40,450 bases of DNA from Deltaproteobacteria bacterium (GTDB lineage Bacteria; Desulfobacterota; Binatia; Binatales; Binataceae), in contig PNBD01000086.1 of the NCBI GenBank assembly GCA_003135855.1, positions 26,420 to 66,869 on the forward strand. Direction: 5' to 3'. This document shows positions 25,399 through 33,522 of the stretch, in pieces. Each line of letters opens with the position of its first letter. The stretch's first letter is position 1. A program made the translations under genes and the position numbers. The notes beneath the pieces are model-generated. The model did no database searches, had not been told where the DNA came from, and saw only the letters and a program-made list of their open reading frames with translations.

Positions 25399-25950
25399 TT
25401 AGCGCCGCTCGGCACTGCGGGAAGGGGTTGCCGCAGTCGACGTCCCGACGCCGTGTTCGTAAACGAGTTCTCCGCCGGTCTTGCCCTGGTAGAGAAGCGC
25501 GCCCGCCGCGACCATCGCCGCAAGCAGGAAGACAACGCGGGTGCGCTGAAGGCGGCTCGATAACTAGAGCATCATTCGCCAGGCGGCCAGAACCAAAAAC
25601 GCGTACATGAGGTAGTGCCCGAGAACCGCGTGAGACAGGTAATCGGGAGCACCGTTTGAGGGTGCAAGAATCTGCTGAGCAGCGGGTGACATTGTGTCCC
25701 AGAGCCGATCGGCTTCTGCGTCCCCGGAGAAGTATTACAGGACGCTGGCGGCCGCTCCGCCGATCATTAGCAGGAGCGAAGTGCTCCGGAGCTTCTGGCC
25801 CCAAACTGATACGAAGCCTGTCCGGCCGCGAGAGAGCAGGATCGCCGCGGCGGCGAGGATTTCCGCGGTAATCCCGAAGGTCAGCAACGCGATCGTGAAG
25901 TGATCGACGATCAGATGCAGATGATACGTGCTGACCAGTTGAGCAAACAT
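25399..25950 (-). pseudogene. DUF2231 membrane protein pseudogene with two in-frame stop codons
   Basis: One reading frame of 184 codons runs from ATG 25950 to TAA 25399, interrupted by TAA at 25735-25737 and TAG at 25564-25566. All three pieces read as one protein. The first has two membrane helices (LHLIVDHFTIALLTFGI and following). The second continues YFSGDAEADRLWDTM and has a helix with HAVLGHYLMYAFLVLAAW. The third has a helix and GGELVYEHGVG, the mark of DUF2231. The frame is unshifted, so decay is recent or one stop is a sequencing error. It lies 10 nt after the cupredoxin gene, a frequent partner. Both TAA and TAG end normal genes here, so recoding is unlikely. Confidence 0.85.
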
Positions 25951-25960
25951 ATCGTCACGC

Positions 25961-26317
25961 CTACTCGACGACGGAGACCTTCATCTTCATGTTGCCGTGG
26001 CCGGTACCGCAGTAGTGGTCGCAGATGACGGTGAAGTCGCCGGCGGTGTCAGGCGTCACGGGGATATCGGTGGTCTTGCCGTCGGCGATGTCGGTGTCGA
26101 TTTTGAGCGGCTTCGACATGAAGCCGTGCACGCGATCGGTGCTGGTCAGCCGCAGGATCACGGGCTCACCTTTTTTGAGCGTGATCTCACTCGGCGAGAA
26201 ATCGAACTTCTTCGCCGTGATCTCGATCACTTTCGGATTGACCGCGGCGCTCGCCGATTCAATCGCGCGGGCGAGATTGATCGCGGGTGGGACAAGGGCG
26301 AGCCCAATTTCGCACAC
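25961..26317 (-). CDS. Cupredoxin with CuA-type site, N-terminus uncertain
   Basis: The mature domain (VNPKVIEITAKKFDFSPSEI to the end) is a cupredoxin of the cytochrome c oxidase subunit II type. Copper ligands are the His of VHGFM and the CDHYCGTGHGNM motif (CxxxCxxxHxxM), which would form a binuclear CuA site. It lacks the two membrane helices of true COX2. A hydrophobic signal-like stretch (CAILLAGVCEIGLALVPPAI) precedes the domain. However, no ATG/GTG/TTG sits before that stretch until TTG 26446, inside the sigma-factor sequence. GTG 26317 would cut the signal in half. The real 5' end is probably lost at the rearrangement junction. Confidence 0.7.
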   Translation of the reverse strand: MCEIGLALVPPAINLARAIESASAAVNPKVIEITAKKFDFSPSEITLKKGEPVILRLTSTDRVHGFMSKPLKIDTDIADGKTTDIPVTPDTAGDFTVICDHYCGTGHGNMKMKVSVVE

Positions 26318-26637
26318 GCCTGCGAGGAGGATCGCGCAATCGCGGCACCAATTCGTCCGCGGAATTCGACGAAAACCTGCACAGCGGTGATTCCGAGCCG
26401 AACTGTCTAGAGGCCGATGCGGTCCGCCGCGCCGACGGTGCCGCAATCCGTGACGCGCTCGACGAGTTGCCAGTGGAGTTTCGCGAGGTGATCGTGATGC
26501 GCGATGTCGAAGGCTTGTCTTACAAGGAAATCGCCGCCGCTGCCGATTTGCCGATTGGCACGGTGATGTCGCAGCTGGCGCGCGGCCGCGGGAAGTTACA
26601 GCAGATGCTCAAACAGCGCATCGCGAAGGAGTCGTGA
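26287..26637 (+). pseudogene. 5'-truncated ECF sigma factor (region 4 only)
   Basis: From about codon 26 on, the sequence is an ECF sigma factor: a linker (EFDENLHSGDSEPN), then region 4 (ALDELPVEFREVIVMRDVEGLSYKEIAAAADLPIGTVMSQLARGRGKL), whose helix-turn-helix binds -35 DNA. Region 2, needed for core binding and -10 melting, is absent. The frame upstream (from GTG 26287) reads as the opposite strand of the cupredoxin gene. The normal length is ~170-190 residues; about 90 remain. The anti-sigma gene follows after 1 nt, so this was a standard sigma/anti-sigma pair before truncation. Confidence 0.75.
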
Positions 26638-26638
26638 C

Positions 26639-27409
26639 ATGAATTGTGACGATGCGCGCATTCTGCTTCACGGCCATCTCGACGGCGAACTCGAGCTCGG
26701 CCGCGACCTCGAGCTGCAGCGCCATCTGGCCGAATGTCCGCAGTGCGCAGGCGAATACCAGTCGATGCGTGCGATGCGCCAGCGGCTCAGGGACGACGAA
26801 TTTCACTTCGCGGCGCCGCCAGAATTGCTCGAGCAAATTCGCGATGCGATGCCGGCGGCCGGGCGGTCGAGCACGGTCAGCCAGATCTCGCGACCTCGTT
26901 TAACTTCGCGAACCGCGCGGTTTGCGATCCCGCTTGCGGTTGCTGCGATGCTCGCGCTGTTAATCTTACCGCGCATGATTCCGCGAGGAGAAAACGACAG
27001 CGTCGCGCGCGAAGTCGTATCGAGTCACGTTCGCTCGCTGATGGCGTCGCATCTCACCGACGTCGCCTCGACCGATCAGCACACCGTCAAGCCGTGGTTC
27101 GACGGCAAACTCGATTTCTCGCCCACCGTGATCGACTTTGCGCGCGAAGGCTTCCCGCTAGTCGGCGGACGGCTCGACTACGTCGGACAACGTGGCGTCA
27201 ACGCGCTTGTGTATCAACGCGGCAAGCATGTCATCAACGTGTTCATGTGGCCGGCCAGCGATACCACGACCGCCGTGGAGCGAATCGAATCGGAGCACGG
27301 CTACAACGTCGAGCAGACCACAGTCGCCGGCATGAATTGCTGGGTGGTGTCGGATCTGAATCAGGTCGAGCTGAAAAAATTCGCCGATCTGCTCCACTCT
27401 CGCGGCTAA
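26639..27409 (+). CDS. Zinc-finger anti-sigma factor
   Basis: The N-terminal ZAS-type domain has the HLAECPQC motif (HxxxCxxC) after ILLHGHLDGEL. One membrane helix (FAIPLAVAAMLALLILPRMI) lies near residues 95-115. The C-terminal ~140 residues are extracytoplasmic and include a DFSPTVIDFAREGFPLVGGRLDYV segment found in many such proteins. It would hold the partner sigma factor at the membrane until a signal arrives. GGAG precedes the ATG, and the sigma stop is 1 nt away. Because that sigma gene has lost region 2, this protein may be without its proper target. It appears intact. Confidence 0.85.
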   Translation: MNCDDARILLHGHLDGELELGRDLELQRHLAECPQCAGEYQSMRAMRQRLRDDEFHFAAPPELLEQIRDAMPAAGRSSTVSQISRPRLTSRTARFAIPLAVAAMLALLILPRMIPRGENDSVAREVVSSHVRSLMASHLTDVASTDQHTVKPWFDGKLDFSPTVIDFAREGFPLVGGRLDYVGQRGVNALVYQRGKHVINVFMWPASDTTTAVERIESEHGYNVEQTTVAGMNCWVVSDLNQVELKKFADLLHSRG

Positions 27410-27415
27410 CATTCT

Positions 27416-28033
27416 TCACGGCTCAGCGCGCAGCATCCGCACACCGAACATCAGGCGTTGCGCCCCGGTTACGATTTCCAGCGCGGTCATCGCGTAGCAA
27501 AGGTAGGGACCGAGCGGATGCAGAATCGCAGTCGCCTCGACCACTGCGAGCACCACGAAAAAGATCAGCGCCTCGCTACGCTCCAGTATTCCCGGCGGAT
27601 AATCGATCAGCTTCGGTCCGTGGCGCTCGATCGCGGCGCCCACGGCGAGAAAGATCGTGATGTTCACATACCAACTCCCGACCAGGAGCAGCGCCGGGAA
27701 AAACAATGCCGGGTCGTGCCAAGCGATTGCGACGATTACGAGGATTTCGACAATCCGGTCCGACGTCAGATCGAGCACACCGCCCAACGCACTTGGCGTG
27801 CCGCACTCGCGCGCGATCGTGCCGTCGATCGCGTCGAGTCCCGCGCTGATCGCGAGCGCCACGATTCCGAGCACCGTGCTACTGCGTCCGAACGCAATCG
27901 CAGCAAGTATCCCTGAAATCGCAGCCGCAATCGTCGCGATGTTTGCGCTGATTCCAACTCGAAACAGCGCGCGCGCAGCGAGTGATTGAACTCGCTTGAT
28001 ATCGCCGTTCGCGCCGAGAATCGTGTCGAGCAT
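27416..28033 (-). CDS. CDP-alcohol phosphatidyltransferase family protein
   Basis: The full catalytic motif is present: D67-x2-D70-G71-x2-A74-R75-x8-G84-x3-D88-x3-D92. This Mg-dependent site transfers a phosphoalcohol from a CDP-alcohol in phospholipid synthesis. Several membrane helices surround it (NIATIAAAISGILAAIAFG, IVEILVIVAIAW, FFPALLLVGSWYVNITIFLAVG and two near the C-terminus). The 205 residues fit PgsA- or Pgs-like enzymes, but the acceptor alcohol is not evident. It is convergent with the anti-sigma gene (6 nt gap) and lies 37 nt after the MFS gene on the same strand. Confidence 0.88.
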   Translation of the reverse strand: MLDTILGANGDIKRVQSLAARALFRVGISANIATIAAAISGILAAIAFGRSSTVLGIVALAISAGLDAIDGTIARECGTPSALGGVLDLTSDRIVEILVIVAIAWHDPALFFPALLLVGSWYVNITIFLAVGAAIERHGPKLIDYPPGILERSEALIFFVVLAVVEATAILHPLGPYLCYAMTALEIVTGAQRLMFGVRMLRAEP

Positions 28034-28070
28034 CAGCGTCGCGCGATTACGCGCATCCGGAATTTTCGTT

Positions 28071-29402
28071 TCATTCGACCGGCGCCAGCGTTAATTCTTC
28101 CAGCCGGAGCCCGCGCGTCTCCGGCGCGAACAGCCAGATGAGCACTGCGCCAATCACCGGCCCGATCGACACCACCGCGACCGCGTTTCCCAAACCTCCG
28201 AGCGACTTGGACAACGACCCGATGATAAGCGGCGTCAGCAGGCCCGCGATCTGTCCGAGCAGTTGCACCGTCATGCTGTACGACGTCGCGCGTATTTCAG
28301 TCGGGAACAATTCGGCCGAGTAGGTCGCGGTCGCGGTGCGCGCACCCTGAAATGCGACCACCGTGACAATCATCGCAGCGAGCATCGCGCTGTGGCTCGA
28401 ACTCTGGAACAGCACCAGAATCGCGATCGATCCGACGACGTAGGAAAGTCCAGTCGTGAATTTTCGCCCGACATGATCGAGCATCCATCCCGCCAGCATG
28501 ATCCCCAGCGTGCCGATCACGTATGCAATCACCACCGCGTGGCCGATTTGCGCCGAGGTCCAATGATGGTCCCGCTTCGCGTAGAGGCTGAAGAACGTGA
28601 CCGCCGGTGCGCCCACGAGTCCGACGCAATTCCACAGCAGCGCGACCAGGATCAACCGCCCGCGATACGGTCCGCGGAACGGTTCGATTGCCAGCTTGAG
28701 CGCCACCAGCACTCCAGTTGCCCTGGCCGGCATCGCCTCGCGATCGCGGCGAACTTGTTCGAAGCGCAGCGTCTCGCGCAGCCCCCGCCTGAGAAACGCG
28801 ACCAACAGCAGCGGTACAATCCCGATGAAATACATCCCGCGCCAGCCCCAGCTCGAGTCCGCGACGTAGCCATAGAGCTGACCACCCGCAATCACGCCCA
28901 CCAGGCCCATCGCGTGCAGCATCGCGACACCGCGTCCGCGCGCGGCGTCCGAAAATTCCTCGCTGAGCATTATTATTGCGAGAGCGAACTCGGCCGAGAG
29001 AAAAATCTGTGCGCAACTTTGAAAAATCGTGAACGACCACAGCCCGCGCGACAGCGCCGTCAGCAGGGTGAACAGCGTGTAGAACAGCACCGTCGCCGAG
29101 ACGATCGGTTTGCGCCCGATTCGATCGGACAGCATCACCACGACGAACGCGAGCATCCCGCCGAAGCGCACGATCGACGCCATCAGCCCGACCGCGCGAT
29201 CGTCCATCTGAAACGTGCGTGCGATGTCAGGCGTACAAAGATGAAAGATCGTAACGTCGTAGCCCTCGAAGATGGTCACCGACATCAACAGCCCAAGCAG
29301 GACTTTTAGATACGGGCCCTCGCGAAACATCGCGGACGGCGCGAGACTGGCGCCGCCGTTGGTGGCGGAAGTATCAAGCTCGGCGGGGTTGATTGGATTC
29401 AT
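28071..29402 (-). CDS. MFS transporter
   Basis: About 12 hydrophobic helices in two halves fit the major facilitator superfamily. Helix 1 carries FEGYDVTIFHLCTPDIA. The loop 2-3 motif is LSDRIGRKP, its counterpart in the second half is GWMLDHVGRKF, and the C-terminal motif is PETRGLRLEEL. The GYD and PETRG features resemble aromatic-acid or sugar/metabolite:H+ symporters; the substrate cannot be assigned. The start ATG 29402 (443 residues) has AGAGG directly adjacent; a TTG at 29417 is an alternative. It is inner-membrane. The CDP-alcohol transferase gene follows on the same strand. Confidence 0.9.
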   Translation of the reverse strand: MNPINPAELDTSATNGGASLAPSAMFREGPYLKVLLGLLMSVTIFEGYDVTIFHLCTPDIARTFQMDDRAVGLMASIVRFGGMLAFVVVMLSDRIGRKPIVSATVLFYTLFTLLTALSRGLWSFTIFQSCAQIFLSAEFALAIIMLSEEFSDAARGRGVAMLHAMGLVGVIAGGQLYGYVADSSWGWRGMYFIGIVPLLLVAFLRRGLRETLRFEQVRRDREAMPARATGVLVALKLAIEPFRGPYRGRLILVALLWNCVGLVGAPAVTFFSLYAKRDHHWTSAQIGHAVVIAYVIGTLGIMLAGWMLDHVGRKFTTGLSYVVGSIAILVLFQSSSHSAMLAAMIVTVVAFQGARTATATYSAELFPTEIRATSYSMTVQLLGQIAGLLTPLIIGSLSKSLGGLGNAVAVVSIGPVIGAVLIWLFAPETRGLRLEELTLAPVE

Positions 29403-29493
29403 CCTCTGAAAGGACAATTGGTAGACGCGATCAAGGTTCCAAACCTGGGATACAATGGCAAGTGGGACCGCGCGCGACTGTTGGACTTACCTG

Positions 29494-30297
29494 ATGACGA
29501 AATTGACGAATCGAAAACTTGAACGGCGGATGATCGCTTCGCTGGCATTGATTGCCGGCCTCGCTTGCGCATCCGGCGCGATTGGCGGCAGCACGCTCAA
29601 TTTTCCGCCAACCGACTTCACGATCATGGATCCCACCACGCATTTCGCGATGGGCCGCGGCCACTACAGCATTGCCGTCACTCCCAATGGCGCAGTCGTA
29701 CACGGCGAGAATCACTATGACAGTGGTTCGTCCGATGTCGAGCTCGCCGAGCTACAATCAAGCTCTGATGGCGAGTCGCCGCGATTGATCGACTGCGATC
29801 ACACGTTCTACAAGCCAAATGGCTCGATTTCGCAACGCTCACATCTGGATCTGAAATCGGGTTACGGAACCTGTATCGACAACAACAGCGATCCGAAACT
29901 CGATCAGACCGATCCGCTCGCGATTCCGCCCGACACTTGGGCCGGCGCGAGCGTGGCGATTCCAATCCAGCACATGCTGCACAACGGTGCGACCGGCTCG
30001 CAATCGCTGCACGTCTTCAATTGCGCGCCGACGCCCAAGATTTTTGCGATCCAGGTCAATATCGATCCCGCCGCGAAACTATGGCAGCCCTACGGCGACG
30101 CGCTGGAGGTCGAGGTGCGTCCCGACTTCGGCTGGATCAACATTTTGATCGCGCCGTTCGTTCCCAAACTGCATGCCTGGTTCGATCCCCACGACGATTG
30201 GACCTTCGTCGGCTCCGAAGCTGCGCGCTATTACAAAGGCCCGCCGATCATGCTCGTCAAGATGCGCGACGCTCCGAGCGCGCAGGCAAAGCATTAG
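29494..30297 (+). CDS. Secreted protein of unknown function
   Basis: The N-terminus is basic followed by a hydrophobic core (RKLERRMIASLALIAGLACASGAIGG), a signal peptide, so the product is exported. The mature part opens with NFPPTDFTIMDPTTHFAMGRGHYSI and contains repeated Asp/His-rich segments (DCDHTFYKPNGS, WFDPHDDWTFVG) and Cys near 114, 138 and 190 that may form disulfides. It looks beta-rich and I do not recognise the family. Starts at 29455, 29494 and 29530 are all possible; none has a clear ribosome-binding site apart from GGGA before 29455. It diverges from the MFS gene and ends before a convergent small gene. Confidence 0.65.
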   Translation: MTKLTNRKLERRMIASLALIAGLACASGAIGGSTLNFPPTDFTIMDPTTHFAMGRGHYSIAVTPNGAVVHGENHYDSGSSDVELAELQSSSDGESPRLIDCDHTFYKPNGSISQRSHLDLKSGYGTCIDNNSDPKLDQTDPLAIPPDTWAGASVAIPIQHMLHNGATGSQSLHVFNCAPTPKIFAIQVNIDPAAKLWQPYGDALEVEVRPDFGWINILIAPFVPKLHAWFDPHDDWTFVGSEAARYYKGPPIMLVKMRDAPSAQAKH

Positions 30298-30324
30298 CGT
30301 CTGCGCCGCGCAACGCGCACGATT

Positions 30325-30347
30325 GCACGCCCAGCAGTCTGGCGTGC
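30325..30347 (+). terminator. Weak terminator-like hairpin between convergent genes
   Basis: GCACGCC (30325-30331) pairs perfectly with GGCGTGC (30341-30347) over a 9-nt loop, followed by CCTCATTCGAATTT. The T-run is poor on both sides. Its position in the short gap between convergent genes supports a termination role. Confidence 0.4.
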
Positions 30348-30365
30348 CCTCATTCGAATTTCGAT

Positions 30366-30578
30366 TTAAAAGTGAACGATGCCTTCGCCCTCAGGATGCT
30401 TTACGCTCGAGGGCTTGGGCTTACGATACTCGAAAGACGTCCCGCACTTCTGGCAGGTACCGTTGGGCTGCTGGCCGGCGCGGCGCACCAGTTTGACGTA
30501 ACGCACCGCATTGTCGCTGCACACGTGGGCAGCGACCGGAAAGTCATACACAGTCCGAACTGTGGCTTTTTCGCTCAT
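30366..30578 (-). CDS. Small Cys-containing protein, 70 residues (possible zinc ribbon)
   Basis: The frame has ATG 30578 with GAAG directly before it and GGGAG 15 nt upstream. The product has C20 (with H18) and a CQKC pair at 42-45 followed by GTSFEYRKPKP, which resembles a small zinc-binding knuckle. The C-terminus is hydrophilic (PEGEGIVHF). The 5' region (30579-30720) is unusually AT-rich, with TTTATATATC a possible -10. Family and function are unknown. It could be a chance frame, but composition and the regulatory-looking upstream argue for a gene. Confidence 0.5.
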   Translation of the reverse strand: MSEKATVRTVYDFPVAAHVCSDNAVRYVKLVRRAGQQPNGTCQKCGTSFEYRKPKPSSVKHPEGEGIVHF

Positions 30579-30720
30579 CTTCGACGCTAACGCTCCCTCA
30601 TTTTAATTTCGCCTCGACTTGAACGGGCTCCGTCAACGCCGCAAGCCCGCACTCAAGATATATAAATCGAAATGACAAGCAATCCTTTTTGACCGCTTAC
30701 GAAAAATATTTTTTGAAGTT

Positions 30721-33504
30721 TCAGTGCCGACGCTCCCGCACCTCGAACGTGACAATCTCGAACGGCTTGAGTTCCAGCGTCACGCTCCCGTCGCGCGACC
30801 GCTTGAGGCCGCCTGCTCGCGACGGAATCGCGCGTCCTGCCAAATCGATCTGCCGCACTCGACGGCTATCGCAAAAACTGAATCGCGCCCGCTCCGGATT
30901 CGATGATGCGCTGAAGACGCGCACCTTGTACCTGCCTGCGCTTTTGAGCGGGCGCGCCGTCGAGAACATCACGCGCGGATTGTCGCATCCCACCAGTGCC
31001 AATTCGCGGCCGGCGCTCCCGCCTCGTCCGGCGAACATCCGCGGTGCGGCTGTGAAGTTCTCAATTCGAGCGAGCAGATCCCCATCAAGATAGCCGCGCT
31101 CGAAAGTTGCGACCGAAAAATCAAAGCGATGAGCGCCGGGTTCCTGCGCGTCCGGCGTTTCCAGCTCGGGGCCCGCGCCACCGCGGCGCGTCGCCAGGTC
31201 GGACCGCGAGAGCCATCCGACGCATCGGAGCAGGGTGAGCAATATGGTCGAGCCGCCCGCGTCCGGCCGCACCTCGGCCTCATACAGGCCGCGCGCGATC
31301 ATCGCAGTTGAGAAATCGCGGCCCTCGACCGCCGTAAACGTGCGATGCGGCACGGTCGGGTAGATATCCTCAGTGCCCGGCTGCTCGGAGCGATCCAACG
31401 GACGCCGCACCACGCCGAAACTGGTGTCATGCACCGCCTCTGCCGTGGCGATTGCCGTGCGCAACGCGAGCCGTAACCGATGATCCCGCGCGCGATTTTG
31501 CACCTCGGCCGTAAGGTCGATCCGTTCGAGGCCCGCATGGATCGTCGCGACCAATTCAATTTCGAGTTTTTCAAGTTCGTTGGAGCGGGTGGCGCGATCG
31601 CCGGTCAGCGACGCCGGGATGTCGTACATGAGCGACATCGTGATGCGGCTGCGCACCGGACCGCGCTCAACGATTCGCGATGAAATCGAAGCGGGCGTCG
31701 CGATCCGCTCCGCTCCCAGCACCGGATCGTAATTGTACTCATCGCCGCGATCGCCCTCGTCTTCGAAATACAATTCCATCGACGCATTCCGCCTCAAGTC
31801 GCGAATCTCGAGCCCTCGCGGATTGGCCGTCACGCGGCAATATTCGTTTTCGATCGATTCCGGAACTGATTCGAGCGTGGTGTTGATCGCGGGCGCGTCA
31901 TCGCGTACCAGCCGATAGAAGCTGAATCCCGTCTGCGCGAGATCGTCGGTCACGAAGCTGATCGTTGATCGCGACGCCATCGTCGCATGAATCCTCACCG
32001 CGCCGGAGTCGGGAATCCGCGCGCGTATCGCATGCCTGAATTCCTCCAGGTCCAATTCACTGAATGCGGCGCGGCTCATGAACAGATTCACCTGCGGTCG
32101 GCCGTCCGCGAGAGCGCCGATCTCGTAGCGATTGACAGTTCGGCCAAACACCGCGGGCTGGCTGATCCCACTAACGATCGACTTGAACTCCGATGCAGCC
32201 ATGTCCGCATCAAACGAACGTCCTGTGCGAGCCGTATCGACCGCCGTGGCGATTCGGCGTCCATCCGCAGTCTCGATCGCGTGTCGAGCGCCCGCATCGG
32301 GCACCTCGATTTCGCCGCTCACCAATCCTGCCCTGCTGAAGCTGGGGTTGAACACCGCGATCATCGACGCATCCGTCGCCGCGGATTTAAGGCACGCCGC
32401 CGATGCCCGCCGCGTTGCATCCTCCGCAACCATCGCGGCCTGGTCGAATCGAAACCGCATGTCGGTATGCACCTGGTCCACCGAACAGCCGCATATCGAA
32501 TCGTGCGGATGATTCTGAATTTCGGTGCGCCACGCCAATTCGAGAAATGCTTCGAGTCCCTCTCCGCGGCCCAGCGCATTCGCTATCGCCGCGATCGGAT
32601 CGGCATAGCGTTCCAGCGCGCGGCAATTCTCAAAATCCCGTTGCTTGATCCAGGTACGCGCCGACGTGACCCCTGGTAGCAGATGCGATCTGAGCGGCGA
32701 GCGCAGTTCGCCCCGATGATGAGGCGTGCCGTTTGGCGCGCTCGCGACGACCCGGCGAGCGTAGGTCTCGAGATCGCCCAACTCGAACGTCATCGCCGAA
32801 ACTTCGCGCGCTTCATTGATTCGCGTCGCCAGTCGCGCGTCGGGCTCGGCATGATCGGTGCCGTTCATCACCAGGATCGGCGTGCCTGCCGCGAACTCGC
32901 GCTCACGCCGCGCGATTTCCTCCGCCCGCGCGAGAAAACGATCGAGCGATTCAAGCGGCAGGTTGGCGCCGTTCGAATATCCATTCGGCAGGTAAATCGT
33001 CAGCAGCGAGGATCCGTCCGGCGCTTCCCAGATGAACCGGTTTCGATTCACGTCTGCGCCGACCCCACGCCACAAGACCGCGGTCGTGAAGCCGAAGCCC
33101 GCCAGTATCTGCGGCATCTGCGCGATATGCCCGAACTGATCCGGCAAATATCCGACTTCGAGCGAATGGCCGAAGCGCTTCGCCGTCGCCATTCCAGTCT
33201 CGAGATTTCTGATCAGCGACTCGCCGCTCACCAGGAAGCTGTCCGCGAGCACGTACCACGGCCCGACCTGGATTTTGTTCGCGCCAACGAGTTTCTTGAG
33301 CCGCGCTTCGGCTTCTGGACGCAGCTCGAGATAGTCATCGAGCGCGATCGTCTGTCCATCGAAATGAAACGACGGAATCGCGCCGCGCTCGACCAACGGG
33401 ATCATGCGATCCGCCATCGCCACCAGCCGCGCACGCATCTGCTGGAACGGTTGATACCATTCGCGATCCCAATGGGTGTGGACGACGAAAAAAAGCTGGT
33501 CCAT
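30721..33504 (-). CDS. Glycoside hydrolase family 38 alpha-mannosidase
   Basis: GH38 enzymes are retaining, Zn-dependent alpha-mannosidases. HTHWDREW (9-16) gives ligands H11 and D13. YLPDQFGH holds D122, the nucleophile/ligand, and NHPHDSICGCSVDQVH carries the later His ligand. The catalytic barrel fills about 1-270, a helical bundle about 270-370, and a large beta-rich C-terminal half follows (927 residues). The WRTEIQNHPHDSICG form resembles the bacterial MngB (mannosylglycerate hydrolase) branch; the substrate is not certain. No signal peptide, so it is cytoplasmic. ATG 33504 is used; GTG 33522 directly after the MaoC-gene stop is possible. No sugar transporter or PTS gene adjoins it. Confidence 0.93.
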   Translation of the reverse strand: MDQLFFVVHTHWDREWYQPFQQMRARLVAMADRMIPLVERGAIPSFHFDGQTIALDDYLELRPEAEARLKKLVGANKIQVGPWYVLADSFLVSGESLIRNLETGMATAKRFGHSLEVGYLPDQFGHIAQMPQILAGFGFTTAVLWRGVGADVNRNRFIWEAPDGSSLLTIYLPNGYSNGANLPLESLDRFLARAEEIARREREFAAGTPILVMNGTDHAEPDARLATRINEAREVSAMTFELGDLETYARRVVASAPNGTPHHRGELRSPLRSHLLPGVTSARTWIKQRDFENCRALERYADPIAAIANALGRGEGLEAFLELAWRTEIQNHPHDSICGCSVDQVHTDMRFRFDQAAMVAEDATRRASAACLKSAATDASMIAVFNPSFSRAGLVSGEIEVPDAGARHAIETADGRRIATAVDTARTGRSFDADMAASEFKSIVSGISQPAVFGRTVNRYEIGALADGRPQVNLFMSRAAFSELDLEEFRHAIRARIPDSGAVRIHATMASRSTISFVTDDLAQTGFSFYRLVRDDAPAINTTLESVPESIENEYCRVTANPRGLEIRDLRRNASMELYFEDEGDRGDEYNYDPVLGAERIATPASISSRIVERGPVRSRITMSLMYDIPASLTGDRATRSNELEKLEIELVATIHAGLERIDLTAEVQNRARDHRLRLALRTAIATAEAVHDTSFGVVRRPLDRSEQPGTEDIYPTVPHRTFTAVEGRDFSTAMIARGLYEAEVRPDAGGSTILLTLLRCVGWLSRSDLATRRGGAGPELETPDAQEPGAHRFDFSVATFERGYLDGDLLARIENFTAAPRMFAGRGGSAGRELALVGCDNPRVMFSTARPLKSAGRYKVRVFSASSNPERARFSFCDSRRVRQIDLAGRAIPSRAGGLKRSRDGSVTLELKPFEIVTFEVRERRH

Positions 33505-33522
33505 CGCCGGCGGCCGAGCCAC

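Noticed and set aside
25399-25950. Stop-codon readthrough or reassignment to explain the interrupted DUF2231 gene
   Set aside because: Both TAA and TAG occur inside it, and both end normal genes in the window; a pseudogene or sequencing error is simpler.
28263-29309. Long rightward open frame opposite the MFS gene
   Set aside because: Highly polar, low-complexity Arg/Gln/His translation antisense to a good 12-helix transporter.
30695-30720. AAAAATATTTTT palindrome after the GH38 stop as a terminator
   Set aside because: No GC stem; the AT palindrome alone is too weak, so it is not called.
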